NCBI GenBank assembly: GCA_949289215.1
Contig: CASENC010000007.1
Span: 62,001-126,000 of the forward strand
Source: an uncultured Bacteroidales bacterium
Lineage (GTDB): Bacteria > Bacteroidota > Bacteroidia > Bacteroidales > Muribaculaceae
Direction of reading: 5' to 3'
Length of the DNA stretch: 64,000 nt
Below the pieces are notes generated by a model. It had not been told where the DNA came from. It did not search any database and saw only the letters and a list, made by a program, of their open reading frames with translations. Of the stretch, positions 37,930 to 47,729 are shown one piece after another. Each line of letters begins with the position of its first letter. Position 1 is the first letter of the stretch. The position numbers and the translations under genes are program-made.

Positions 37930-39993
37930 ATGCTCGCCAAGGCTCCTTTATTAAGGATTGTAATTCCATTTATTGCCGGAATTATATTGGCAGGCATCCT
38001 GGAAATCAACCTCGTCCCGGCTATCATCTTGTTGGCAACCATTACCTGCGCAATATACACAACACGTGTACTATCGCGCCGCAATCCCCTTTGGGCACTG
38101 AAGTCCATACCAATTTCAGGCGGAATGGTCATGCTGCTGTGGATATGCATGGGATGGTTTATTGGTTCCATTGCCAAGCCTGAACGGCTTAATTTGCAAT
38201 CAATCAATGGAGAAACAATAATAGTTCGCATCGACGCCGTCTCGGCTAAAAATTTTTCCACTGCCATTGAAGCCACCATATTATCATGCCCTGAGAAACG
38301 CCGCACCTTGCCCCACAAGGTGCCTGTCGCCATTACAATACGTGCCAACGACTACCTGCTGCGCGAAGGAGACTTGATTTCATTCAAGGCCGATTTACGC
38401 CAAATCCATTCACTCGGCAACCCCGACGAATTCGATTATGCCGGATATATGTACAACAAGGGCTTTATATATTCCCAATTGCTTGAAGCGGGCAGTTATG
38501 ACAAAATAGGAACCGACAACAATATTTTCACTTATTCACGTCGCATCCAACGCCACATATCCAATTGCATTATCAATTCAAAAATGCGCCCCGAAACACA
38601 ACGTTTCCTGTGCACTATACTGCTTGGCAATTCAGCTTATATGGAACCCGAGACACGCTCACGATTCTCACAGGCAGGCATTTCTCACATATTGGCTCTC
38701 AGCGGCTTGCATATAAGCATTATCGCAGGTATTATTTTCATTCTGCTTAAACCGTTATGCTACATTGGTTTGCGGAAATTGAGAATTATCATCACCATTC
38801 CCATTATCATCGCCTACCTGTTCGTCACCGGAATGATGCCATCGGCAACACGGTCGGTGATAATGATGCTGTTTGTGCTTATGGCAAATCTTATGCACAG
38901 GCGCAACAGCAGCCTCAATGCTCTGCTGGCCGCTGCACTTTTCATACTCGCAGCCACACCGAATTCTATTTATGACGTTGGATTTCAACTGAGTTTTGCA
39001 GCAGTTCTTTCCATTTTGCTTTTTTATGACAAGTTTGTCACCGTCTCCCCTCGCAAGAAAACATTATATTACTGGGTTTCATCACTCACACTCACTACGG
39101 TTGCAACACTTGGGACTACAATAATTTCGGCTTACTATTTCCACACCATACCTGTGCTTTCCATTATATCCAACATGATAATACTGCCCGCATTACCTTT
39201 CTACCTGTGTTTTGCATTATTCCACACGGCATTGTTATGTATGAACATCGAGATACCGGAATTCTCAACTATTCTCGATTTTGCAACCTCGGCAATCGAC
39301 TGGATTGCCTCAAGCATAAGCCGACTGCCATTTGCTGCCATGACAAACGTACACATATCAGCCACCGTGTTATTGCTATTCATTATATTATATATAGCAC
39401 TGGCATTGTGGATATACAATAAAAAATTCCGCTACGCAATAGCATCACTCGCCATCACACTTGCCATTGCCGTAACCTGCATAATTGAGTACTGTATGAC
39501 ACCGCAATCCGGGATTGTCATACAGAACAATTTTACTTCTACGCCAATCATCTGCTTCGACAATGGCATGTGCAATGTGTGGTGCGCCGACACCGACATC
39601 GACTTAAATCAATTTTGCCGCAACAATGCTGGTTTCATTTCACGATATAATCTCACTGAGATAACCTCAATCGACACTTCATACACCGGCAATACCCAGT
39701 TCATCGACCCACCATTTGCATTCCTTGGCGGATACCGCATTGCCGCAATCTCAGAAACAGCTTGGAGGCACCTGCGCGCCATTCCTCCCATCGAAATTGA
39801 CTATATGGTGATAACATCATCATATTACGGACGCATTACCGACCTGCTTGACACATTTTCGCCTCGGAAAATCGTGCTGTCGGGAGCCATATATGAAGAC
39901 AAGATGCTCGAATTAAAAAAAGAGACGGATACGCTGGGCATACCCGTCAAATTTCTTCGCACCGATGGTGCTGTTTTCGTTACCGAACATTAG
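37930..39993 (+). CDS. comEC: ComEC/Rec2-family membrane protein
   Basis: ComEC forms the inner-membrane channel for single-stranded DNA uptake in transformable bacteria. The 687-residue protein has an N-terminal two-helix region and OB-like DUF4131 domain (about 1-170). A multi-helix competence domain (about 215-520) follows, with the hallmark AGISHILALSGLHISIIAG. The C-terminal ~170 residues sit where the metallo-beta-lactamase-like domain would be, but no HxHxDH metal motif is visible, so a nuclease role for that part is unlikely. It follows aroE by 18 bases and its end overlaps the convergent mlaF gene by 14 bases. Natural transformation is not implied by this gene alone. Confidence 0.88.
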   Translation: MLAKAPLLRIVIPFIAGIILAGILEINLVPAIILLATITCAIYTTRVLSRRNPLWALKSIPISGGMVMLLWICMGWFIGSIAKPERLNLQSINGETIIVRIDAVSAKNFSTAIEATILSCPEKRRTLPHKVPVAITIRANDYLLREGDLISFKADLRQIHSLGNPDEFDYAGYMYNKGFIYSQLLEAGSYDKIGTDNNIFTYSRRIQRHISNCIINSKMRPETQRFLCTILLGNSAYMEPETRSRFSQAGISHILALSGLHISIIAGIIFILLKPLCYIGLRKLRIIITIPIIIAYLFVTGMMPSATRSVIMMLFVLMANLMHRRNSSLNALLAAALFILAATPNSIYDVGFQLSFAAVLSILLFYDKFVTVSPRKKTLYYWVSSLTLTTVATLGTTIISAYYFHTIPVLSIISNMIILPALPFYLCFALFHTALLCMNIEIPEFSTILDFATSAIDWIASSISRLPFAAMTNVHISATVLLLFIILYIALALWIYNKKFRYAIASLAITLAIAVTCIIEYCMTPQSGIVIQNNFTSTPIICFDNGMCNVWCADTDIDLNQFCRNNAGFISRYNLTEITSIDTSYTGNTQFIDPPFAFLGGYRIAAISETAWRHLRAIPPIEIDYMVITSSYYGRITDLLDTFSPRKIVLSGAIYEDKMLELKKETDTLGIPVKFLRTDGAVFVTEH

Positions 39994-40759
39994 CGGCCGA
40001 CTTCATTTCGTGAACCTTCTTAACTTCCATGAAAAGCCGCGTGGCAAACACAAAGTTGTCTAATGCCTCGTTTCCGCTGCTGTAAATCTCATCTTTAGTG
40101 CCTACCCAGCCACAACGCCCCTTGTTGACAAACAGAATGTTTTCTCCAATACCGAGCACCGAGTTCATGTCATGCGTGTTGATAATAGTGGTTATGCCAT
40201 ATTCGTGGGTTATGTCGCTAAGCAATTCATCGATAAGTATCGAAGTTTTCGGGTCAAGCCCCGAGTTCGGCTCATCACAAAACAGGTATTTCGGATTCAG
40301 TGCTATGGCTCGTGCAATGGCCACACGCTTCTGCATACCGCCACTCAATTCCGACGGATACTTGTGGTTGGCGTCTTTCAAGTTTACGCGCTCTATGCAA
40401 AATTCAGCCCTTTCTTTCATTTCGGCTGCGGTCATCGTCGAGAACATAGTCAACGGGAACATCACATTCCCGAGTACGGTCTCCGAGTCAAACAGAGCCG
40501 AACCCTGAAACAGCATCCCAATCTCTTTTCGCAATTCCTTTTTTTGCTTCAAATCCATTCTCAGCAGGTCACGACCATCATACAGTATCTCGCCCGACTC
40601 GGGGGTCACAAGCCCCACCATGCTTTTCATAAGCACGGTTTTACCCGAACCGCTCAAGCCTATTATCAAATTGGTCTTCCCGTCATAGAACGACGCACTT
40701 ATCCCACTCAGCACCTGCTTGTCTTCAAACGACTTGTTTATATTCTTTACTTCAATCAT
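39980..40759 (-). CDS. mlaF: Phospholipid-transport ABC ATPase (MlaF type)
   Basis: This is the ATPase of an Mla-type lipid transporter between inner and outer membranes. The 259-residue protein has Walker A GLSGSGKT (34-41), the ABC signature ELSGGMQKRVAIARAIAL, Walker B LFCDEPNSGLDP and the H-loop INTHDMNS. The early sequence ISASFYDGKTNLIIG is typical of the MlaF/Ttg2A group. It lies 2 bases after mlaE on the same strand. The MCE component is at 34.95 kb. Its stop codon lies inside the 3' end of comEC on the other strand. Confidence 0.92.
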   Translation of the reverse strand: MIEVKNINKSFEDKQVLSGISASFYDGKTNLIIGLSGSGKTVLMKSMVGLVTPESGEILYDGRDLLRMDLKQKKELRKEIGMLFQGSALFDSETVLGNVMFPLTMFSTMTAAEMKERAEFCIERVNLKDANHKYPSELSGGMQKRVAIARAIALNPKYLFCDEPNSGLDPKTSILIDELLSDITHEYGITTIINTHDMNSVLGIGENILFVNKGRCGWVGTKDEIYSSGNEALDNFVFATRLFMEVKKVHEMKSAANVR

Positions 40760-40761
40760 GA

Positions 40762-41511
40762 TTATTGCAACATAATTTGAGTAAGCACCACATCAAGCAA
40801 AAGTATAAAGATACTGCTTGTTACCACTGCATTTGTGCTTGCCTTGCCCACTTCAAGAGCACCACCTTTCACGTAATATCCGAAAAACGATGCCACACTG
40901 CTTATGACAAATGCAAAAAACAGCGATTTAATCAGCGCATACCACACATACCATTCATTAAACGACGTCTGGATACCATATATATAAGTCGATAACGGCA
41001 CCACATCCGAGACTATGCACACAAGGTAACCACCGCCAAGGCTTGTAGCCATACTGAAAATCACCAATACACAAATAAACGTCATCATCGCGGCAATCTT
41101 CGGCAACACAAGGAAATTGGCTGAGTTCACGCCCATTATCTCAAGCGCATCGATTTGCTCTGTCACCCTCATTGTTCCTATCTCCGATGCTATGTTTGAC
41201 CCTACTTTACCTGCAAGAATCAAGCAAAGTATCGACGAGGTGAATTCAAGCAAAATTATTTCGCGTGTTGCATATCCCACCGTATAACGCGGCATAAGCG
41301 GCGATGTTGCATTAAGTTTCATCTGTATGGTACACACCACGCCGATGAATATCGAAATTATTATTACCAACGGTATCGAGTCGATACCAAGCTTATTGAT
41401 TTCTGCTATATATCGTTTGAAAAATACTTTCCACTTGTCGGGAGTGGAAAACACCCTCCATATAAACAGGCAATATGCCCCAAAAGTGTGTAATGCTGTC
41501 CGTAAAAACAT
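40762..41511 (-). CDS. mlaE: Phospholipid-transport ABC permease (MlaE type)
   Basis: This is the membrane permease of the Mla-type lipid transporter. The 249-residue protein has five to six hydrophobic helices and MlaE-family blocks: IPLVIIISIFIGVVCTIQ, then EFTSSILCLILAGKVGSNIASEIGTM-type sequence with the coupling-helix motif RVTEQIDALEIMGVN. It is first in the mlaEF pair, with a TAATTTTG promoter motif 22 bases upstream. Confidence 0.93.
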   Translation of the reverse strand: MFLRTALHTFGAYCLFIWRVFSTPDKWKVFFKRYIAEINKLGIDSIPLVIIISIFIGVVCTIQMKLNATSPLMPRYTVGYATREIILLEFTSSILCLILAGKVGSNIASEIGTMRVTEQIDALEIMGVNSANFLVLPKIAAMMTFICVLVIFSMATSLGGGYLVCIVSDVVPLSTYIYGIQTSFNEWYVWYALIKSLFFAFVISSVASFFGYYVKGGALEVGKASTNAVVTSSIFILLLDVVLTQIMLQ

Positions 41512-41532
41512 AAATCTGTCTTATTTTCGGTG

Positions 41533-41540
41533 CAAAATTA
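41533..41540 (-). promoter_or_regulatory. Promoter -7 element for mlaEF
   Basis: Minus-strand TAATTTTG is an exact TAnnTTTG match, 22 bases before the mlaE ATG. Confidence 0.55.
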
Positions 41541-41689
41541 ATAATTTTAGTCTTATCGGTCGCAGCATAACCCGCTTTTTGCCGCACTATGTGCCTTTTG
41601 GAACAAAATAACGGAAGTAATTCACTTAAAAAGACATTATATACCAAACTTAACACCTGTTTTTTTATTCTATCAATAGTTTAAATTCC

Positions 41690-41697
41690 TATCTTTG
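41690..41697 (+). promoter_or_regulatory. Promoter -7 element for the M16 peptidase gene
   Basis: TATCTTTG, a canonical Bacteroidetes -7 box, lies 48 bases before the ATG at 41746. Confidence 0.6.
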
Positions 41698-41745
41698 TGG
41701 TCATAGACAATAAATATACAATACAATATTATTAACTGTTTCAAT

Positions 41746-44667
41746 ATGAATAATTTTATTAAGCACTTTGGGACTGCTATGGCCATCGGTGCCATCGCAT
41801 TCCTGCAAAGTTGTTCGGGGCACAGTTATGAAACTGTTCCCGGCGACCCGTTAAACACACGTATTTATACACTCGACAACGGTCTGAAAGTGTACATGAC
41901 CGTCAATAAAGACGAGCCGCGCGTACAGACGTATATTGCCGTGCGTGTGGGAGGAAAGAACGACCCGGCCGAAACCACCGGACTTGCTCACTACTTCGAG
42001 CATCTCATGTTCAAGGGTACCACACACTTCGGCACACAGAATTATGAAGCCGAGAAACCGTTGCTCGACCAAATCGAGAAACAATTTGAAATATATCGTA
42101 CAACCACCGACAGCCTGCAACGCCGGACGATATACGCCACTATCGACAGCCTGTCGCAAGAAGCATCGAAATATGCCATTCCAAACGAATACGACAAGCT
42201 TATGTCGGCTATCGGCGCCACAGGTACCAATGCCTACACAAGTTACGACGTGACTTGCTACACCGAGAACATTCCAAGCAACGAGATTGACAACTGGGCA
42301 AAAATCCAGGCCGACAGGTTCAAGAATTGCGTAATCCGCGGTTTCCACACCGAGCTCGAAACGGTATATGAAGAATATAATATGTCGCTCACCAACGATA
42401 TGCGCAAAGTAATCGAAGGCACATTCAATTCATTGTTCCCCCACCACCCTTATGGCACACAAACCATACTCGGCACACAAGAACACTTGAAAAATCCGTC
42501 GATTACCAATATCAAGAATTACTACAAGCAATGGTATGTGCCCAATAACATGGCAATATGCCTTTCGGGCGACATCGACCCCGAACAGGCTATCGCCACA
42601 ATCGATAAATACTTCGGCGACATGAAGCCTAATCCCAATTTGCCAAAGTTGAAAGTAAAACCCGAAGAACCCATCAACCAACCCATAAAACGAGATGTAA
42701 CCGGTCTTGAAGCCGAGATGGTGACTCTCGGCTGGCGCATACCGGCTGCGGCATCGACCGATGCCGACTTGGCTCAAGTGGTGTCATTAACCCTTTACAA
42801 CGGACAAGCCGGCCTCATCGACCTCGACATAACACAGCAACAAAAAGCCCTTGGCGCATACTGCTTCCCATACCAGCTTGCCGATTGCGGTGCTTTCTTC
42901 ATGGCCGGACAACCCAAAGCCGGACAATCACTCGACGAAGTGAAAGACTTGTTGCTTGCCGAAGTTGACAAATTGCGCCGTGGCGATTTCGATGAAAAAT
43001 TGCTCCAAGCCAACATCAACAATTTCAAGTTAGGGCAAATGCAGGCAATGGACAGCAACGAAGGCCGTGCCGACTGGTATGTAAACTCTTTCGTCAATGG
43101 CACTTCATGGAGCGATGAAGTTACGCAGCTCGACCGTCTTTCAAAGTTGACGAAAGAAGACGTTATGGCTTTCGCCGACAAATATCTGTCCGACTCAAGC
43201 TATGTGGTCGTTTACAAGCACCAAGGCATCGACCCCAATCAGCACAAAATCGACAAGCCGGTCATCACCCCCATCGCAATGAACCGCGACACAGCCAGCA
43301 CATTCCTGCGTGAAATGCAGGCTGCAGCCCAAGCTGTGAAACCCATCGAGCCGGCTTTCCTTGACTACTCGAAAGATCTGTCGGTGAGCGAACCCAAGCC
43401 GGGCTTGCAAGCTATCTACAAGCAAAACACATCAAACGACGTGTTCCAACTGATGTATATCTACGACCTCGGTTCGGTCAACGACAAGTTGTTAGGACCT
43501 GCAGGAGAATATCTCAACTTCCTTGGCACAAGCGACATGACTGCCGAAGAAGTGCGCAGCGAATTTTACCGCCTTGCCTGTGGGTTCAGCGTAAGCTCCG
43601 GTGCCGAACGCTCCTACATCACACTGTCGGGCTTGAACGAAAATATGCCGCAAGCCGTGACTTTATTAGAAAAATTACTCAACGATGCACAAGTTGACAA
43701 GGATGCCTATAACCGATTGGTTGAAAACACCTTGAAACAACGCACCGACGACAAATCAAGCCAATGGGCAAACTTCAACTGCCTGACTGCGTACATGGTG
43801 TGGGGTGCTAAAAATCCCACCAACAACGTGCCGACTGAAAAAGAATTGCGTTCTCTCGACCCGCAAAAGCTAATCGACTGCCTGCGTAATCTTTCAACCT
43901 ACAAGCACCGTGTGGCATATTACGGACCGAGTTCGCAAGAAGATTTCCTTGCTCTGCTTGACAAGGAACACAAGACTGCCGAAACACTGAAAGACCTGCC
44001 CGAAAGTGTATCACGAGAAATGACACAAACACCCGAAACCACGGTTTACATTGCTCCATACAATGCAAAGCAGATTTATATGTTGCAATACTCAAACGAC
44101 GGACGTAAGTTCGACCCGACTGTGGAAAACGGACGTCGCCTTTACAACGAATACTTCGGCGGTGGCATGAATGCAATAGTATTCCAGGAAATGCGCGAAA
44201 GTCGCAGCCTCGCTTACACGGCAACGGCCGGCCTGCGTGCACCGGGCAAGAAAGATTTCGATTATTGCTACCAAACGTTTATTGCCACCCAAAACGACAA
44301 GATGGCCGATGCAACCACAGCATTCAACGAAATTATCAATGATATGCCGATATCGCAACAGGCATTTGACCTTGCTCGCAACGGATACATAGCCCGCCTG
44401 CGCACCGACCGCATAATCAAGTCCGACGTGATTTGGTCATACATCAATGCACAAGATCTCGGCTTAACCACCGACTACCGCATTTCGCTCTACGACTTCC
44501 TGCAAAACGCTACCATGCAAGATGTCATCGACTTCCAGCAAAAGTGGGTAAAAGGACGCACCTACCACTATGGCATACTCGGCGACAAGCGGCAACTCGA
44601 CATGAAAGCCTTGAAGAAAATAGGCCCGGTTGTAGAATTGACACCCGAGCAAATCTTCGGTTACTAA
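41746..44667 (+). CDS. M16-family zinc peptidase lipoprotein
   Basis: This is a large insulinase/pitrilysin-type peptidase, probably periplasmic or outer-membrane anchored. The 973-residue protein has a lipoprotein signal with LQSC (Cys23). The inverted zinc motif is H82-Y-F-E85-H86 (AHYFEHLMFKGT), with the third ligand in ELETVYEEYNM about 75 residues later. Two M16 halves are present: the N-terminal half is active and the C-terminal half (about 520-973) lacks HxxEH, as is usual. GTNAYTSYDVTCY and HHPYGTQTILG are typical. It stands alone between a TATCTTTG promoter and a strong terminator. The substrate is unknown. Confidence 0.92.
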   Translation: MNNFIKHFGTAMAIGAIAFLQSCSGHSYETVPGDPLNTRIYTLDNGLKVYMTVNKDEPRVQTYIAVRVGGKNDPAETTGLAHYFEHLMFKGTTHFGTQNYEAEKPLLDQIEKQFEIYRTTTDSLQRRTIYATIDSLSQEASKYAIPNEYDKLMSAIGATGTNAYTSYDVTCYTENIPSNEIDNWAKIQADRFKNCVIRGFHTELETVYEEYNMSLTNDMRKVIEGTFNSLFPHHPYGTQTILGTQEHLKNPSITNIKNYYKQWYVPNNMAICLSGDIDPEQAIATIDKYFGDMKPNPNLPKLKVKPEEPINQPIKRDVTGLEAEMVTLGWRIPAAASTDADLAQVVSLTLYNGQAGLIDLDITQQQKALGAYCFPYQLADCGAFFMAGQPKAGQSLDEVKDLLLAEVDKLRRGDFDEKLLQANINNFKLGQMQAMDSNEGRADWYVNSFVNGTSWSDEVTQLDRLSKLTKEDVMAFADKYLSDSSYVVVYKHQGIDPNQHKIDKPVITPIAMNRDTASTFLREMQAAAQAVKPIEPAFLDYSKDLSVSEPKPGLQAIYKQNTSNDVFQLMYIYDLGSVNDKLLGPAGEYLNFLGTSDMTAEEVRSEFYRLACGFSVSSGAERSYITLSGLNENMPQAVTLLEKLLNDAQVDKDAYNRLVENTLKQRTDDKSSQWANFNCLTAYMVWGAKNPTNNVPTEKELRSLDPQKLIDCLRNLSTYKHRVAYYGPSSQEDFLALLDKEHKTAETLKDLPESVSREMTQTPETTVYIAPYNAKQIYMLQYSNDGRKFDPTVENGRRLYNEYFGGGMNAIVFQEMRESRSLAYTATAGLRAPGKKDFDYCYQTFIATQNDKMADATTAFNEIINDMPISQQAFDLARNGYIARLRTDRIIKSDVIWSYINAQDLGLTTDYRISLYDFLQNATMQDVIDFQQKWVKGRTYHYGILGDKRQLDMKALKKIGPVVELTPEQIFGY

Positions 44668-44709
44668 TTCAATCGCCACCGGAATTTAAAAACATTTACC
44701 GGCAATCGG

Positions 44710-44742
44710 AAATGGGTGCACAAAAATTGTGCACCCATTTTT
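44710..44742 (+). terminator. Terminator after the M16 peptidase gene
   Basis: AATGGGTGCACAA / TTGTGCACCCATT forms a 13-bp perfect stem with a 3-base loop and is followed by TTTC, with a matching A run upstream. Confidence 0.85.
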
Positions 44743-44811
44743 CATAATATGCCTAATTCCCATGGCACACTTATTATTGAACTGCCACAAATGCGGCAAT
44801 AATATCTCTAC

Positions 44812-44845
44812 TTTGCAGCTTGTTGCCTTTTTATTTGTATTTTTG
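44812..44845 (+). promoter_or_regulatory. Promoter for the porin-like gene
   Basis: TTTG at 44812-44815 and TATTTTTG at 44838-44845 match both halves of the Bacteroidetes consensus, with a 22-base spacer. The leader to the ATG at 44913 is about 60 nt. Confidence 0.6.
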
Positions 44846-44912
44846 CAAACGAAAATACCAGACCGGTCTTGTATTTTCACGATAGCACTTTGCTCATTTC
44901 ATAACAGACTAA

Positions 44913-46889
44913 ATGAAAATAAAACATATAATATATTTAGCGGCCGCGATTGTGGCATTTATATTGCCATGCGCCGTTTCGGCTAAAGACATAGTGGTAG
45001 AACCGTCATACGCCTGGACTATATCCGAACCGCTCGGGCTACGATATACATCTACAATCGATACACTGCAATACAATTATTACCAGCAGGCAATCCCTTC
45101 AATGGTAAGCAAGGCCTATGCAACCACCGGCAACCTTGGTGCCGAAGGCCAAAACCAAATTTTCTTTGAACGTCCCGAAATTTCCAATTTCTTCTTTGAA
45201 GATGCTTTATATGCCTGGCTGCCATCAATAAAAACTCAAAAATATTACAATACCAGAATACCGATGACAATCTTGTCGTATAACACAGGCGGTACAAGCG
45301 AAAACACACAAGACCGCCTCTCGGCTGTGTTCTCGGGTAATGTAAACAAGGCTATCGAAGCCGGAGCTGCCATGGATTACATATATTCAAAAGGTACTTA
45401 CGAAGGGCAAGCAACGTCTGACTTCACGTGGCGTCTTTTCGGTTCATACACAGGCGATAGATATGAATTACAGGCCTTTTTCAACAGCTATAATTTCTTA
45501 AACAAGGAAAACGGCGGTATAACCGATGACCGATACATCACCGACCCTGCTGCAGTACAGGGCGGTACAACGACTGTCAATAACAAAACTATCCCGACCA
45601 ATTTGACAAACGCTCATTCCCGCATATACGGAACGGAATTATATCTGAACCACCGTTACAAAGTGGGGTATTACGAAAACCACCGCGACTCGGTGACCGA
45701 TACCATCATCAGTCGCACATATATCCCCGTCACAAGTTTCATTTGGACAATGAATTACAAGAGCAACAGACACTTATTTCTGAACGAAGGCTCTTCCGAT
45801 ACCACCTATTTCCAAAACACTTATTTTTCGCTTGACGGTACCAACGATGAAACAAGTTACTGGAAACTCACCAATACTTTCGGCATTTCGCTACTTGAAG
45901 GATTTAACAAATATGCCAAATTCGGACTTGCCGCATACATCACACACGAATTTCGCAAATACACTCAATATTCCGACACAGTGGATGCCGGTCCCACCGA
46001 CAATGGATTGCCGACACCGTTGCCACAACAGTATTCAATTCCCATGAAACACACCGAAAACGTGATTTGGGTAGGCGGACAGTTAACCAAGCAACACGGC
46101 TCGTTGCTCACATATAATGCCACGGCACAATTCGGACTGGTGGGCTCGGTAGCCGGTGATATCGATGTGGCGGGCGACATATCCACCAAATTCAGGTTGA
46201 AATCCGATAGTGTAAAAATCACCGGTTATGGATATTTCAAAAACAAGTCGGTTCCATATTTTATCAATAATTATGTTTCAAACCACTTCATTTGGCAGAA
46301 CGACTTTGGCAAAGAGCGGCGTGTGAGATTAGGCGGAATGCTCGATTTCCCTCTTACCCGCACAAGTGCCAATGTGGGTGTGGAAAACATTCAAAATTTC
46401 ATATATTTCGACAATTCTGGTATGCCGGCACAAGACGGCGGAAACATACAAGTATTCAGTGCGACTGTCAACCAGAATTTCAAATTCGGAATTTTCAACT
46501 GGAACAACTCTCTCACCTATCAAACATCGTCAAACGAAAACGTATTGCCGCTGCCCAAATTCTCGGTGTATTCCAATATGTTCCTGCAATTCACCATTGC
46601 CCGTGTGCTGCACGTGCAACTCGGCGTGGATTGCAATTACTACACCCGATATTATGCCCCGGCCTATAATCCCGCAATCATGTCATTCCACACACAGCAC
46701 GAAGTGATGTGCGGCAATTTCGCCTTCATGAATGCATATGCCAACATGAAACTGAAAAAAACGCGCTTCTTTGTGATGATGAGCCACGTAAACGAAAGTT
46801 TCATGGGTGGCGAATACTTCGCCATTCCTCACTACCCTCTTAACGGCATGAAATTCCAAATGGGGCTGTCGGTTGACTTTGCCAACTAA
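44913..46889 (+). CDS. Putative outer-membrane porin (Porin_10-like)
   Basis: The 658-residue protein has a signal peptide (MKIKHIIYLAAAIVAFILP, cleaved near AVSA). The body alternates aromatic and polar residues as expected of a large beta-barrel, with many Tyr/Phe/Asn pairs and periodic turns. It resembles the Bacteroidetes 'putative porin' family in length and in segments such as ISNFFFEDALYAWLP and PITILSY-like PMTILSYNTGGTSE. The C-terminus MKFQMGLSVDFAN ends as an outer-membrane barrel strand. It is followed after 21 bases by a membrane-anchored substrate-binding-like protein. Cargo is unknown. Confidence 0.75.
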   Translation: MKIKHIIYLAAAIVAFILPCAVSAKDIVVEPSYAWTISEPLGLRYTSTIDTLQYNYYQQAIPSMVSKAYATTGNLGAEGQNQIFFERPEISNFFFEDALYAWLPSIKTQKYYNTRIPMTILSYNTGGTSENTQDRLSAVFSGNVNKAIEAGAAMDYIYSKGTYEGQATSDFTWRLFGSYTGDRYELQAFFNSYNFLNKENGGITDDRYITDPAAVQGGTTTVNNKTIPTNLTNAHSRIYGTELYLNHRYKVGYYENHRDSVTDTIISRTYIPVTSFIWTMNYKSNRHLFLNEGSSDTTYFQNTYFSLDGTNDETSYWKLTNTFGISLLEGFNKYAKFGLAAYITHEFRKYTQYSDTVDAGPTDNGLPTPLPQQYSIPMKHTENVIWVGGQLTKQHGSLLTYNATAQFGLVGSVAGDIDVAGDISTKFRLKSDSVKITGYGYFKNKSVPYFINNYVSNHFIWQNDFGKERRVRLGGMLDFPLTRTSANVGVENIQNFIYFDNSGMPAQDGGNIQVFSATVNQNFKFGIFNWNNSLTYQTSSNENVLPLPKFSVYSNMFLQFTIARVLHVQLGVDCNYYTRYYAPAYNPAIMSFHTQHEVMCGNFAFMNAYANMKLKKTRFFVMMSHVNESFMGGEYFAIPHYPLNGMKFQMGLSVDFAN

Positions 46890-46910
46890 AAAATTCAAAT
46901 CTCTCCGCTC

Positions 46911-47729
46911 ATGGACATACGACAAAACAACAAGCCCAAGAAAGGCAACATTGCCTTATACTTGATTTTAATTATCGCTGTTATTTCCATAATGGCATCG
47001 TTGAAACATTGCGTCACGCCTAATGCCACAACTGTAAACAGCAACAATGACACCATAAATATCGCAATCGAATATTCACCATTGTCGCTTTATACCTATG
47101 ACGACACCTTGGGTGGTTTCAGCTATGATTTCATGAGACTGGTGGAGAACGTATCTCGGCACAAATTTATATTCCACCCGATTGTCACCCTTGAAAGCAC
47201 TCTCGCCGACCTTGACAATGGCAAATACGACATAGTTATCGCTCAATTCCCTTCAACCCGGGAAAACAAAGCCAAATATGCCTTCTCCGATGCCCTGCAC
47301 ATCGACCGCCAAGTACTTATACAACTGAAAGACAGTTGCGGAAACATCAGCGTGAAATCGCAACTCGATTTAGCCCACGACACAATATATGTAATCAAAG
47401 GTTCACCCATGCATTCCCGTCTTGCAAACCTTGGCAGGGAAATAGGCGACACCATATATATAGCCGAAGATGCCATTTATGGCCCCGAACAACTATTCTT
47501 ACGCATAGCCACAGGCGAAATAAGATATGCGGTGATTAACGAATCTATTGCAGCACAACTTGCCAAATTGTATCCCAATGTGGATTACAGCACCGAAATA
47601 AGTTTCTCACAATTCCAACCCGCGATATTGCGTGCAACCGATACCGTGATGCGCGACAGCCTGAATATGTGGATAAAATCGGTCAAAATGTCCAGGGCAT
47701 ACACGTCGCTGCAATCACGCTATTTTTAA
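46911..47729 (+). CDS. Membrane-anchored SBP_bac_3-like protein, MltF-related
   Basis: The 272-residue protein has one N-terminal transmembrane helix (about 15-33). A periplasmic domain of the family-3 solute-binding fold follows, for example GGFSYDFMRLVENVSRHKF and NGKYDIVIAQFPSTREN. There are no transporter genes nearby. Its organisation matches the first half of the mltF protein at 57.9 kb, including the final RAYTSLQSRYF segment, which parallels the RPAYKLILKRYF end of the MltF binding domain; the transglycosylase domain is absent. It may sense peptidoglycan fragments or another small ligand (inference). Its 3' end overlaps the convergent lipoprotein gene by four bases. Confidence 0.75.
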   Translation: MDIRQNNKPKKGNIALYLILIIAVISIMASLKHCVTPNATTVNSNNDTINIAIEYSPLSLYTYDDTLGGFSYDFMRLVENVSRHKFIFHPIVTLESTLADLDNGKYDIVIAQFPSTRENKAKYAFSDALHIDRQVLIQLKDSCGNISVKSQLDLAHDTIYVIKGSPMHSRLANLGREIGDTIYIAEDAIYGPEQLFLRIATGEIRYAVINESIAAQLAKLYPNVDYSTEISFSQFQPAILRATDTVMRDSLNMWIKSVKMSRAYTSLQSRYF

